A DNA stretch of 64,000 nt from Halichondria panicea (Eukaryota; Porifera; Demospongiae; Suberitida; Halichondriidae): assembly GCF_963675165.1 (NCBI RefSeq), contig NC_087388.1, positions 6,047,651 through 6,111,650 on the forward strand, given 5' to 3'. The notes below the pieces were generated by a model. It had not been told where the DNA came from. It worked only from the letters and a program-made list of their open reading frames with translations, and ran no database searches. Of this stretch, positions 48,069 through 58,693 are shown one piece after another; position 1 is the first letter of the stretch; each line of letters starts with the position of its first letter. Position numbers and translations under genes: made by a program.

Positions 48069-49845
48069 TTAAACTGTAAATAATAGCGTTATTGCAGATA
48101 CTAAAACAAAGAAATTAGCAGTGCACTGTTTGCCGTTGTTAGGGGGAGTACAAGTAGGAGCAAGAGGAGATAGTCTCGGAGATACCAGAGCAACAACACA
48201 CAGTTCATCGTTTTCCTGGTACACATTAGAGAGCGAATTTATAGTACAGGTGTTGATGTAGTGATGGATAACGGTGCACCTGCTCAAGGATTTCTCCGCA
48301 ATTGCAAGGATATTATATTGGTAAGAAATTTCAGAGAGGCGTAGATTGATGGTAGTATGTACAATAGTGGTACAGATCACCAGACCAGCGTATAAATAGG
48401 AGTTTTTATCAACCACTATTTTTGTAGACAGCTCGTCTCGATTGAAGCAAAAGTTAACGATAAAACCAGTTTGTATACCAGTTTTCTGATTCAGAAACTC
48501 GTTATATATTTCCAGGTCATTATATATCACTAGAATAACTGGGCAATCACATGAGCTGGACACAATATCTTGAGATGGGGTAATTGAATATGTTAGACTG
48601 GACCCATCCAAATAATAGCCTTCGTCAACGTGTTGTATTGGTCCAGTTACATCCAAAGACAACGACTTATTCATTACTGTACGTTCAACATCCAATTTTT
48701 GACAATCGTTGATCGTGAAGTCAATGAAGGCCCCTTGAGGCAGCCAGCTCCCTCCGAATATAGATAAAATTAAGAAATCGATTGTATGTTTGATAAATGA
48801 GTCAACGAAGATTGCTGACACTTTAGGCAGTTGATATATGCTGTTTACATTGATGGGTAGGTCTGATGCAGGAGTCGTGCCACCTGCTACGGTGACGTCT
48901 ATTGTAGCTGTATGAAATGTACTCACTGTTGGAGTCGATTCAGAAACAGTAGTATATACGATGGGTGGAGGTGAAGTTGACGTATCAGAATGAGATAGCT
49001 CTAGTTTGAGAACAGGCAGTAAGACTGCTAAGACCACCACTGTTAGTACCACAATGACAACCAATAGGATTATTATCGTCAACAGCCACGACCATTTGCA
49101 ACGCCTTGAATGCTGAAGAAAGTTAAATTAAATTCGCATTCATTGTCATGCATGCACAGCCACATGCATCTGCACATGCACATGAGTACATGAAAGTAAC
49201 TAGTTTAAGCTTACCATTGTCACCAGAGATTGATCGCCAATGCTGGATACTTCTTCGTGATTGGTGTCAGTTTGGTTTTCATGATCTGCATTCATGCAAT
49301 GTTGTTATAAAATTATGTGGCTCCTGATAGTTTGGAGTGTATTTATATACCTGTAGTGATGTCAAGCTGACTTTTCTGCTTCACCTCACTGATGTTAGTC
49401 ATTTCTATTATGCCGCTATCAGACGCTTAAGGAGTATAATAATGATTGTAACTCCGAGCAGGTATATGTACCACTAACCATTAGTAGCCAGTGAAGATGA
49501 ACTCAGTCTGTACTCTGTATTTCCGGTAGCTTTAGTAAGACGTCTTTCGACCACCTTAGCGAGATCACTGTGCCCAATACTAGAGCGTGAGAGAGCCTCA
49601 AACACGTCTGTCCAGTTTCTCTCTTCACCTTTTAACCACTCTGATAGACCCTCAAGATAGCAGTTATCAGGATCTTCACTACATCTTATATTGATAGTTT
49701 CAATAGTAGTATTATTAAGTTGCAGAGCTAACAACATCTGCTTCCATTTGGCTCTAGCTTGAAATGTTGCTTCATAGACTGCACTAAGATCATTCAAAGT
49801 TATTGGATTTTGGAGTCCTTCACGATGGTTAGAGCGATTATGCAT
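48069..49845 (-). CDS. Gene G: intact Death domain - TM - ectodomain protein
   Basis: Exons 49845-49479, 49425-49351, 49285-49215 and 49112-48069 join in phase to 1,557 nt, 518 residues. Death domain about 20-105 (ARAKWKQMLLALQ, DNCYLEGLSEWLKGEERNW, SDLAKVVERRL). Linker HENQTDTNHEEVSSIGDQ. TM RRCKWSWLLTIIILLVV and onward at about 176-200. A Thr/Ser/Pro-rich stalk precedes the ectodomain (SSSCDCPVILVIYNDLEIY, NSYLYAGLVICTT, DELCVVALV). Ends in a short hydrophobic segment (NFFVLVSAITLLFTV) with nothing after it. Its upstream CARD exon is broken by a MITE, and a 30-nt stretch between them may be a tiny intron. The start at 49845 is chosen as the first ATG after that. Confidence 0.7.
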
Positions 49846-50548
49846 ACCTGCTGAGTTTGCTTGATCCACAGCTTCTAAGGCCTTGCAAAGTCAATTTGTA
49901 GTTTCTCAGGCCCTGCGCTTGGAAATTGACAGCTTTACAAAAAAGTTAAATATCACGTGACCTCAAATTAAAGGCACTAAAAGAAAAGAAAAGGAAAAAT
50001 GTTTATGGGTTTTTGATCATGAATAATTATAATTATGACTAAAATTAATTAATGAAAATTATGCACTTCTGCTTATTAAGGAAGTTAGGGGTGTGTTTTC
50101 AATTAAAATTCTATGAATATCATTATCATTAATATTTATCAAATGTCTCTTGCTATTTTAGAAATAATAGCTTGAGAAACTACAAATTGACTTTGCTTGG
50201 CCTAACTCCTTGTACTTCATCCACAGCTTCTAACTCCTTGTACTTATCTGTAAGCACTGATAAGAGGAGGTCATCATGTCGCTCGTTCCTTTCCCGAAGT
50301 ATTGTAATGAATTTATCATAAGTTCCCTGAAAACTTTTGACTTTTGCATGCTTGCAATTTTAGCACTATAGTATTCTGGCTTTATCCGTGTTTGTTTTGT
50401 CAAGCTGATTGATTTCCTGATTCGTTTCGTATGGTATTAAATGGTTTTGAAACATAACTCCAGCATTTCCTCCCGGATCTGAAGCAAAGTCAGCAACTAG
50501 CTGCTCGTTGCAGCTCACCAATACATTGTAACCAACATTTGTTGTCAT
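49846..50548 (-). pseudogene. Type-B CARD exon of gene G, broken
   Basis: Reads MTTNVGYNVLVSCNEQL from 50548 with the family pattern to DKARIL, then indels (+2, and +4 as ATGC at about 50348) bring a stop at 50366. The pattern continues (VKSFQGTYDKF-like) to a MITE at 49879-50202, behind which ELEAVDQANSAG runs into the Death-domain exon of G. Confidence 0.65.
49879..50202. mobile_element. Tourist/Harbinger-like MITE with TAA target duplication
   Basis: Terminal inverted repeats of about 30 bp: GGCCTTGCAAAGTCAATTTG at the left, CAAATTGACTTTGCTTGGCC at the right. TAA lies on both sides (49876-49878, 50203-50205). 324 bp, no coding. Sits inside the coding part of the type-B CARD exon. Confidence 0.8.
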
Positions 50549-51717
50549 ATTGCACCACTCACAGACCTGCCATGCAATAAATGTATAGCATTCTTATACC
50601 AATGTTGTCTCAATACTTACAGTCTTTGCCAGAGTGTAGATTGAAATAGAGATTCTACTGAGGTTTTAAGTTGCAGCTAGCTTCATATGCACACTGGCGT
50701 AACATTTTTAATTAATGTATCCCAAAAAGAGCTATAGTATTCATTACAGGGGATTTTTCTTTTCAGTACATGCAGTCATGAGATTGAGTGTGAGAGCTTA
50801 TTCATGCACTGTTACACTTGCACTGCACATGTTGCATAAAGGTTCCATATGGAATGCACAGAATTCAAGTTAAGACATCATGTCTCAGCCTATCAACAGT
50901 ATTATAACACTCCTAGCTGACAACGTCCAGTCAGATTGTTGGAACTCTTCAGTCTGTACACATTCTTTGAATAGAGACGTCAGTTGAGATGGGATAAAAG
51001 TTTACTCCAACGGAATTTCTCTGTCAAATTATGTATGCGGACACCGAGGTGCTTGTCAAGACCGGAAACACGATCATGGCTGCATGTGCAGATAACTTGC
51101 TACAGCAGATGCCACACCTGCATGCATGGGATGATTAGAATGACATTCATTAGCTGAACAAACACACAACTCCCCCAGAGCCACTATGAATATTATTCAC
51201 AGGACCACCATGCTACTACGATTTTAATAAAGAACGTGACAATGTTAACTTGTCTACACCATTATCCCTACAACGCCAACAGTATTTTCAGGGAGTTATA
51301 GCAGCACAGTGTGTGAACATAGACTCACACATTTCTGTACTAGCTAGCTGAGTTACCTGGTAATGTGGCAGAGACAGTTCAGTGCAGGATTTCTTTCTCT
51401 TTGATGGCTTTTGCCTCTTCGGTTTGTCTTCTTGACCAGTTGAGATTTGCCGACATCTCCTCTGTTTGTTACTAGCAGTGAGGTTGAGATGGAGTGTGTG
51501 GGGGCGGGTAGTGTGTGGGCGTGGAGTGGGTTAGGAACAGTGACCGTACAATCTCTATTGGCTGCTTGAGTGGTACAAAAGTCGTTTGATTGGACGAATG
51601 AATGTTGGAACAGGAGGGATTGGGTATATACCAGAGTTAGTTTTAACTTAATGAGATCATGAATAATTTTGCTCTAATTAGTCAAGTTATCACACCACCT
51701 CAGGCTCTGCTATAAGA
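50549..51717. other. Spacer between head-to-head type-B and type-A CARD genes
   Basis: Type-B CARD leaves to the left (50548), type-A CARD of P4 to the right (51785). The block matches those at 12.6-13.6 and 22.9-23.9 kb. The exon-like GDVGKS reading is present near 51,460 but has stops. Confidence 0.4.
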
Positions 51718-51732
51718 TTGGGGGTGGGGCTC
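51718..51732 (+). promoter_or_regulatory. Conserved CACCC/GC-box upstream of P4
   Basis: TTGGGGGTGGGGCTC, 52 bp before the ATG, followed by the shared leader AAAGCTTATTGTTCAC and CTGTCAAGCATC. Confidence 0.5.
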
Positions 51733-51784
51733 ATTTTCATAATAATAATGCTAAAAGCTTATTGTTCACTTACTGTCAAGCATC

Positions 51785-54700
51785 ATGTCTGAGTCAGCTG
51801 AGTACAAAGCATTCAAGGACTGTCACAGCAGTCTTATTACTTGCATCAAGCAGTCTCCCAAAGATATCTGTGATCATTTACTCCCTTTTGAGATTCTAGC
51901 ACCAAACGATCGAGATTATCTCAAGAATGACACTCATGATGATGGTGACAAAGCACGACGAATACTTGATGCTGTACTGCTCCAGATGGAAAATAGTCCA
52001 CTGGTTTTTCATTCATTCGTTAGTGCTCTTGAAAAAGCTGGTAGTTTTACGAAGGCTGGTGTACAAAAACTCAATGATGCATTACAGAGACAACATCAAC
52101 AGTGCGATCAAAGTCAAAGAATAGAAGAGAGTGGTAGGTTGTATAAATATAAATCCTAGATTGTATTATGAAAACCCAACTCATGGATTACTATGTATGC
52201 AGCCAATATCCGTAAGACATTGTTAACTGACCTATTTTTATGATGCCTATACTGGACTATAGCGGGTTCCGAATTAAAGAAGCGTATGAAAGGATTGAAG
52301 CCCAGATCTAGAGTCAGCGATGCATGAAAGCATACCCAACCAATCAAATAACTGTATAATTATATTATAGACTCTATATAATTATATCTAAATCTACAAC
52401 AATTTTCACCTCACTAGTCTAGCTGGAATTAAAAGGAGAAATCAGAGTACACTAATTGACCTTACGTGCCAATGTGTATATAGAATAGTGTATAGAGCAA
52501 TCTCACTTCACACTCTGTATAGTAGTTGATTTTAATAATTTAAGGCTTACAAAGGCTTGCATTTCACGTGAGTTGAAAAGTGACTTAAGTGTGTGAAAAG
52601 CAAATTAATCTCAGTTCACTGATTTTGTATATACAGGATATGAGAGCTATCCAATAAACCTGCTACAACCATTTCCTATGCCGTTTGGATTTGTCATGGC
52701 TGACGAAACTATATCAGGTACTTTCTTTATAATTATAAAGGCTCTATTTATAATAGGAACTGTACTGTAACACAATAGTGGTACTGGCTTCTTTTCTTCA
52801 TACATGTACTGTACTACTATATACATAGGCATTCTTGAATTACCCTCCGTGGATGATAAAGAGACACTACCTAATCCATTAGAGCACCCTCCTGATGACG
52901 CTGAAGTAGGAGCAGACCTCAGAGCAGCTGCAACAAGTCGACAAGAAGCCCCTACTGGTATATATGTGAATGGAATTAACAGTTGTGCTATAATGTGTGT
53001 TTACTAATTGCTACAGTTGATACATTTGAAGGACGATTGCTACAAACCTTCCAAAGTAGAGAATTTGAACAAGCCATTGAGCTTCTATCTCAGGCTGAAA
53101 GTCAGTACATTGATCTGAGAGGTGTGTCTGATGCAGATGGCAAAACTCTCCTTCATCTTGCATGTCGTAATGACTGGATGGACTGGCATGGCATTGTGTG
53201 TAGCCTCATCGATAAACACCATTGCGATGTCACAGCAGTAGATGAAGATGGGAACACACCTCTTCATGAGGCATATCAATGTGGCAATCTCTTATCAGTA
53301 AAGTATCTGCTTAGCTTACCGACTTGTAATCCTGATGCAGTCAACAAGCACGAGTACACTGTGCTGAGAATGGCCCTTGAAAAGAATGACAGAAAATCTG
53401 TAAGAAATCTTTTAGCGACAGGACGAGTCGATCCTAGGAAAGGTAGCTCATGTGGTCATACATATCCAGAACTACTTGCAATAAATCAGCTTCAACCACA
53501 ACCACAAAATTACGATGGCTCAGCTCTTCAAATGGTGACTCAGTTCGCAAAATGTATGGAGAGTAGCAAATGCAGTATTTGCCCGCCTTTCACTTCTTAT
53601 TGCTTGCGAGATACCCTCCATAAAATCTTGAAGAATCGTGATCAAGTTTCAATCCCTAAAATAGTAGATTGTATTAAAGAGAACATGTTGCCTCTTCCAG
53701 CAAACCCAGACGAGATTCATGATTTGCTTGTGGATATTCAAAGCTTGTCAGACGAGTTTAACATATGTACTAATGAATTAGGGGAACTTCAAGTTCAAAG
53801 AAGAGACACAGCTTTAAGTATGTTACAGTAGCTCTATTGCATTATAACTATAACTGTGTCATAATTATGTATACAGGATATGAGAGCTATCCAGTGAGCC
53901 TGCTACAACCATTTCCTATGCCGTCTGGATTTGTCATAGCTAATGAAACTATATCAGGTACTTACCGTATAGCGGGTATATTTCGAGGGTACAAATGTTC
54001 GCGGTTTTCGCGGATTGAGTCTGTACCGCGAAAATTTATACCCACGAAAATTTATGAATAGTAGGCGTGTTCAGTATTATGGATTCGAGGCTAACGGTGT
54101 GGCGGTACAGCTGCATGTTGATGTGCGCATGCGCCAAAAGGCTGGAACTCAGACCACGAAAATAAAATCTGCGAAATCCTTTGTAGAGGTCCATCCGCGA
54201 AAATTTATACCCTAGAAATATACCCGCTATACGGTATGTTATACAGAAGGCTATGTATAGGAAATTATAACTATGCTGATACAGCTCTTGTGCCAAATAT
54301 AGTTAGCTATGATGCAGTGCTAGTATCTCTTCTTTTCTTGTGTAGTTCTTGAGTTACCTACCATGGGCGATGGGGATGGAGAGACACTACCTGATCCATT
54401 AGAGCACCCTCCTGATGACGCTGAAGTGGGAGCGGACCTCAGAGCAGCTGCAATAAGTCGACAAGAAGCCCCCACTGGTATGTGACTGTAGTACTTGTGC
54501 GATAATTATGACGGATGTATTAACACAATTGCAGTTGATTCATTTGAAGGACGATTGCTGCAAACCTTCCAAAGTGGAGAATTTTACCAAGCCATTGAGA
54601 TTCTATCTAAAGCTGAATATCAGTCCATTGATCTGAGGAGTGTGTCTGATGCAGATGGTAAAACACTCCTTCATCTTGCATGTCGCAAAGGCGGAGTAGA

Positions 54701-57700
54701 CTGGAAGAGCATTGTGTGTAGCCTCATCGATAAACACCATTGCGATGTTGCAGCAATGGATGAAGATGGGAACACGCCCCTTCATGAAGCATATCAATAT
54801 GTCAATCTCTCAATAGTAGAGTACCTGCTTAGTTTACCGACTTGTAATCCTGATACCATAAACAAACAGGAGTACACTGTACTGAGAATGGCCCTTGAGT
54901 TAAATGACAAAAGGACTGTGAGAGATCTTCTAGCGACAGGACAAGTCGATCCTAGAAAAGGTAGCTCACGTGGTCATACATATCCAGAACTACTTGCAAT
55001 GAATCAGCTTCAACCACACAATTACGATGGCTCAGCTCTTCAAATGGTGACCCAGTTTTCAGAGTGCATGGAGAGTAGCAAATGCAGTATTTGCCCGCCT
55101 TTCACTTCTTATTGCTTGCATGATACACTCCACAAGATCTTGAAGAATCGTGATCAAGTTTCAATCACTGAAATAGTGAATTGTATTAAAGAGAACATGT
55201 TACCTCTTCCAGCAAACTCAGACAAGATTCATGATTTGCTTATGCATATTCAAAGCTTGTCAGACGAGTTTGACATACGTACTGACGAATTAGGGGAACT
55301 TCAAGTTCAAAGAAGAGATACGGCTTTAAGTATGTAGCTCTATATTGTGATTATATGTCCATATAATTATATACAGGATATGAGAGAAATCTGCTACAAC
55401 CATTTCCTATGCCGTCTGGATATGTCATGGCTGATCAAACTACATCAGGTACTTTCGTTATATCGAAGGCTCTATACAATTGTACTGTATGATATAACTC
55501 CTGCGTCAAATGTAGGCAGTCATGCATATATACACATGCAGTGCTGGTTTCTCTTCTTTTCTTGTAGACATTCTTGAGTTACCTACCACGGACGATGGAA
55601 AGACACTACCTGATCCATTAGAACACCCTCCCGATGACGCTGAAGTGGGAGCGGACCTCAGAGCAGCTGCAACAAGTCGACAGAAAGCACCTTCTGGTAT
55701 GTTTACAGTATACTTGTGCAATATAACGGATATATTTAAACAATTGCAGTTGATTCATTGCTGCAAACCTTCCAAAGTGGAGAATTTGAGCAAGTCATTG
55801 AACTTCTATCGCAGGCTGAAAGTCAGTCCATTGATCTGAGAGGTGTGTCTGATGCAGACGGCAAAACTCTCCTTCATCTTGCATGTCGCAAAAACTGGGT
55901 GGAATGGCACCACATCGTGTGTAGCCTCGTCGATAAACACCATTGCGATGTCGCAGCAGTGGATGAAGATGGGAACACACCCCTTCACGAGGCATATCAA
56001 TGTGGCAATCTCTTATCAGTAGAGTACCTACTTAGTATACCGACTTCTAATCCTGATGCAATCAACAAACACGAGTACACTGTACTGAGAATGAGCCTAG
56101 AGGCAGATGACAGAAAAACTGTAAGAGATCTTTTAGCGACAGGACGAGTCGATCCTAGAAAAGGTAGCTCACGTGGTCATACATATCCAGAACTACTTGC
56201 AATGAATCAGCTTCAACCACAAGATTATGATGGCTCAGCTCTTCAAATGGTGACCCAGTTTTCAGAGTGCATGGAGAGTAGCAAATGCAGTATTTGCCCC
56301 CCTTTCACTTCTTACTGCTTGCGTGACACCCTCCATAAAATCTTAAAGAATCGTAATCAAGTTTCAATCACTGGAATAGTGAATTATATTAAGAAGAACT
56401 TGTTACCTCTTCCAGTAATCCCAGATGAAATTCATGGTTTACTTCTTGCCTTGTCAGACGAGTTTGACATGTGTGGGGAGCCTACTAACAATTTTGGAGG
56501 AATTCAAGTCAAAAAGAAAGGTATTAAAGTGGGTATATATTTCATGTGCACAGGCATGTATAGCAATTGTTACACGCTTATAATTATATTCCACAGGAGC
56601 TAGATCTGCAGCAGCACACTTTCAACATGATATTCAACAGCAGAGGGCAGGGCAATCTCCTGGGAATTTCGAATTGCTTGCAGCTAGCAGCTTCACTGAA
56701 GTTGAGGTGCCAGCTGCAGCCAAAAATATCACTGAAGATGAAGAAACACCTGACTACCACTCCGATGCAAGTGACGCAGTGCCCCTTTTGCAACAATCAC
56801 ATACAGAGGTATATAATACCAATACTAGCTATGGCAAAAAGGCAAAAAGGCATACTAAACGAAATTCTAGCCACGCATCTTCTGATAGGAGCTTAGTACT
56901 TTAATACGTGTACATTTTAGAACCTATATTTTCTTAAACAGGTGCAGAAATCAACACGAAGTTGTAATATAGATGAGTCCGACGTTTACTGTGCATATAC
57001 AATGTGCTTATTTTGTTACTTTTGTTGGTTTGTTGTCTTCTTGATTCTCGGAATATGTGGTGCAGTATTGTACAATGGCTATTCATTTGTTGGTACTACT
57101 GATGTGGTACAAATTCACCGGCAATCTGTGCCACTAATTGCTATTCATAATTTATCAGCTAATTTCATTCGGCTCACAGAGATCAATGAAACAGACTTAG
57201 TCCCCATTAGCTTCTACATGTTAAACGATTGCTCTTCTAAAGATGTATTTATAGACATTAAGATCAATGAGATTGTGACTGTAAGCTTTGACTCTCCGAC
57301 TGACAAGAGCAAGGCTGTTACTGAGTGGTATCTCCTTGGAAACACTACACTTACTGTAGATATCACCACTGTTGTCATTTCTAACTTTTCAACCAATCAT
57401 TGTATTGCGTTTTTTCTTGTTTTCGACAGTGTCAACAAGTTCTCAAACTTCATTTCAAGTTCTTCTTTAGATAAAGAATTCTATTACAAAGAATGTATTG
57501 CAAATGAAAAATCACAAACGATGAATATAACATTCAACAAACCATCATACTACTATATTGGTTTGTACACAGACATTCCCACTGAAGCTACTACTTTCTC
57601 TTTACACTTTCTCGGAACATATCTTCAATATGAAATTTCAAACGGGAACGCTGTCTGTACTATAGACTCTCTTGATAATTTAAATTGTGATTTTTCTCCA

Positions 57701-57922
57701 AATATACTAAATACCAACCAGCAAAGTTGTATTGTTGGTTCTGTTCCACCTATATATACTGATACACCATTTGGAGTAAAAAGAGCAACTGTAGCCCTTT
57801 ACACTGCTGCTAACTCAGACGCAGCAATAGATGCATATTTTTTTATTCCTCTGTTATTGTCTGTTTTCTCATTTTGTACTGTGACTATATGTTTTTGTTC
57901 CAAACTTTTTTATGATAGTTAG
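51785..57922 (+). CDS. P4: CARD - triplicated ankyrin cassette - TM - ectodomain - TM protein
   Basis: Twelve exons: 51785-52133, 52637-52717, 52829-52957, 53017-53817, 53877-53957, 54346-54477, 54535-55329, 55377-55448, 55568-55696, 55750-56520, 56597-56808, 56942-57922. Total 4,533 nt, 1,510 residues, every junction in phase. Order: type-A CARD (1-116); three copies of a three-exon cassette (117-453, 454-789, 790-1113), each with a GYESYP-like linker, a PLEHPPDDAEVGADLRAA linker, and an exon with ankyrin repeats (DADGKTLLHLACR, DEDGNTPLHEAYQ) plus a helical domain with SSKCSICPPFTSYC; acidic linker (about 1114-1184); TM near 1204-1228 (CYFCWFVVFLILGICGAVL); ectodomain with NHCIAFFLVFDSVNKF, PSYYYIGLYTD and SCIVGSVPP; second TM near the C-terminus. 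No signal peptide, so both ends should be cytosolic. The first intron contains a relic of the P1 Death exon. Confidence 0.8.
52637..56520 (+). repeat. Internal tandem triplication of a three-exon cassette in P4
   Basis: Units 52637-53817, 53877-55329 and 55377-56520. All exon borders are phase 1, so units can be added or lost without frame change. Corresponding introns are alike in size (59/57/53 nt and 111/about 118/119 nt once the MITE of unit 2 is removed). Units are closely similar in coding sequence, suggesting recent unequal exchange. Confidence 0.85.
53965..54234. mobile_element. MITE with TA target duplication in a P4 intron
   Basis: Left CCGTATAGCGGGTATATTTC and right GAAATATACCCGCTATACGG are inverted repeats, flanked by TA. 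The inside is rich in CGCGAAAATTTATACC words. 270 bp. It accounts for the longer second intron of cassette 2 compared with cassettes 1 and 3. Confidence 0.85.
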
Positions 57923-58690
57923 TGATTTATGATTCATGTTTTGAAATTATTGATCTCGCTAATATTGGCCTTATAACACGGACAATATTTTTAATTTATA
58001 CTTATAATTATATACGATGCATATGAATTAATATAGATCAGTACTGACCCTATAGTACATAATTATTGTGCTGCACATGCACGTACAAGTGCATATCATT
58101 GTTATATGTACCCTGTACTCCCCCTATGCAATGAGCCCTCATCATTCCCAAAAAATGTGACATAATAATTTTAAGACGTAGACATAAGACGGTAATCTTC
58201 TATTGAATATCCACTATCAGTGAAACAATCAATCCATAATAATCACAGAAGATCACAGTTCTGCGAAAACACTTCTAAGTGTTTACGATATAGAGAAGAT
58301 TGCCGTCTTATAAATACAACTGACACAAGCATGATTCTCTTATGACAAGCCATTTTTGTGATTATGTAAAACTTAATGTAATTGTTCTTTAATTAGAATT
58401 ATCTTCTATAAGTGCAAAGATTAAAGGCGTGGCTTCCGGTAAGCAGTCATTTCCATGAACATTGTGCAACGAAATGCTTTTAGAGGCCATGATAATGCAT
58501 TCCATGAAATATAAGTGCCTCAAAAACTTTGCGCTATACTGTATATATAGTTGCTATGCCAATTTTTAGAACAGTTAGTCGGCTATAATTATGAAAAGTA
58601 TGGGCATGTAACACAAGGGGACATTTCCTTGTATAAATCATTGACTCACATGGCATGAAAATCTCAGTCTAACATATATAATTTTAATGT
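57923..58690. other. 3' flank of P4 and start of the 9.4-kb block copy
   Basis: From 58,041 it matches 9,411 onward (see that block). Includes a MITE remnant at about 58,385-58,550. No gene. Confidence 0.5.
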
Positions 58691-58693
58691 ATA

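Larger units (their letters stand above)
44685..49815. repeat. Large duplication, copy 2 (copy 1 at about 26,985-32,060)
   Basis: Same order as copy 1: spacer, DD gene F (twin of B), spacer, DD gene G (twin of C). Near-identity over kilobases suggests a recent event. The 5' end of G differs from C, so homology weakens near 49,815. Confidence 0.85.

Noticed and set aside
53085-53279. Repeated 64-codon minus readings under the ankyrin exons of P4
   Set aside because: Antisense shadows of three similar ankyrin exons; not independent genes.
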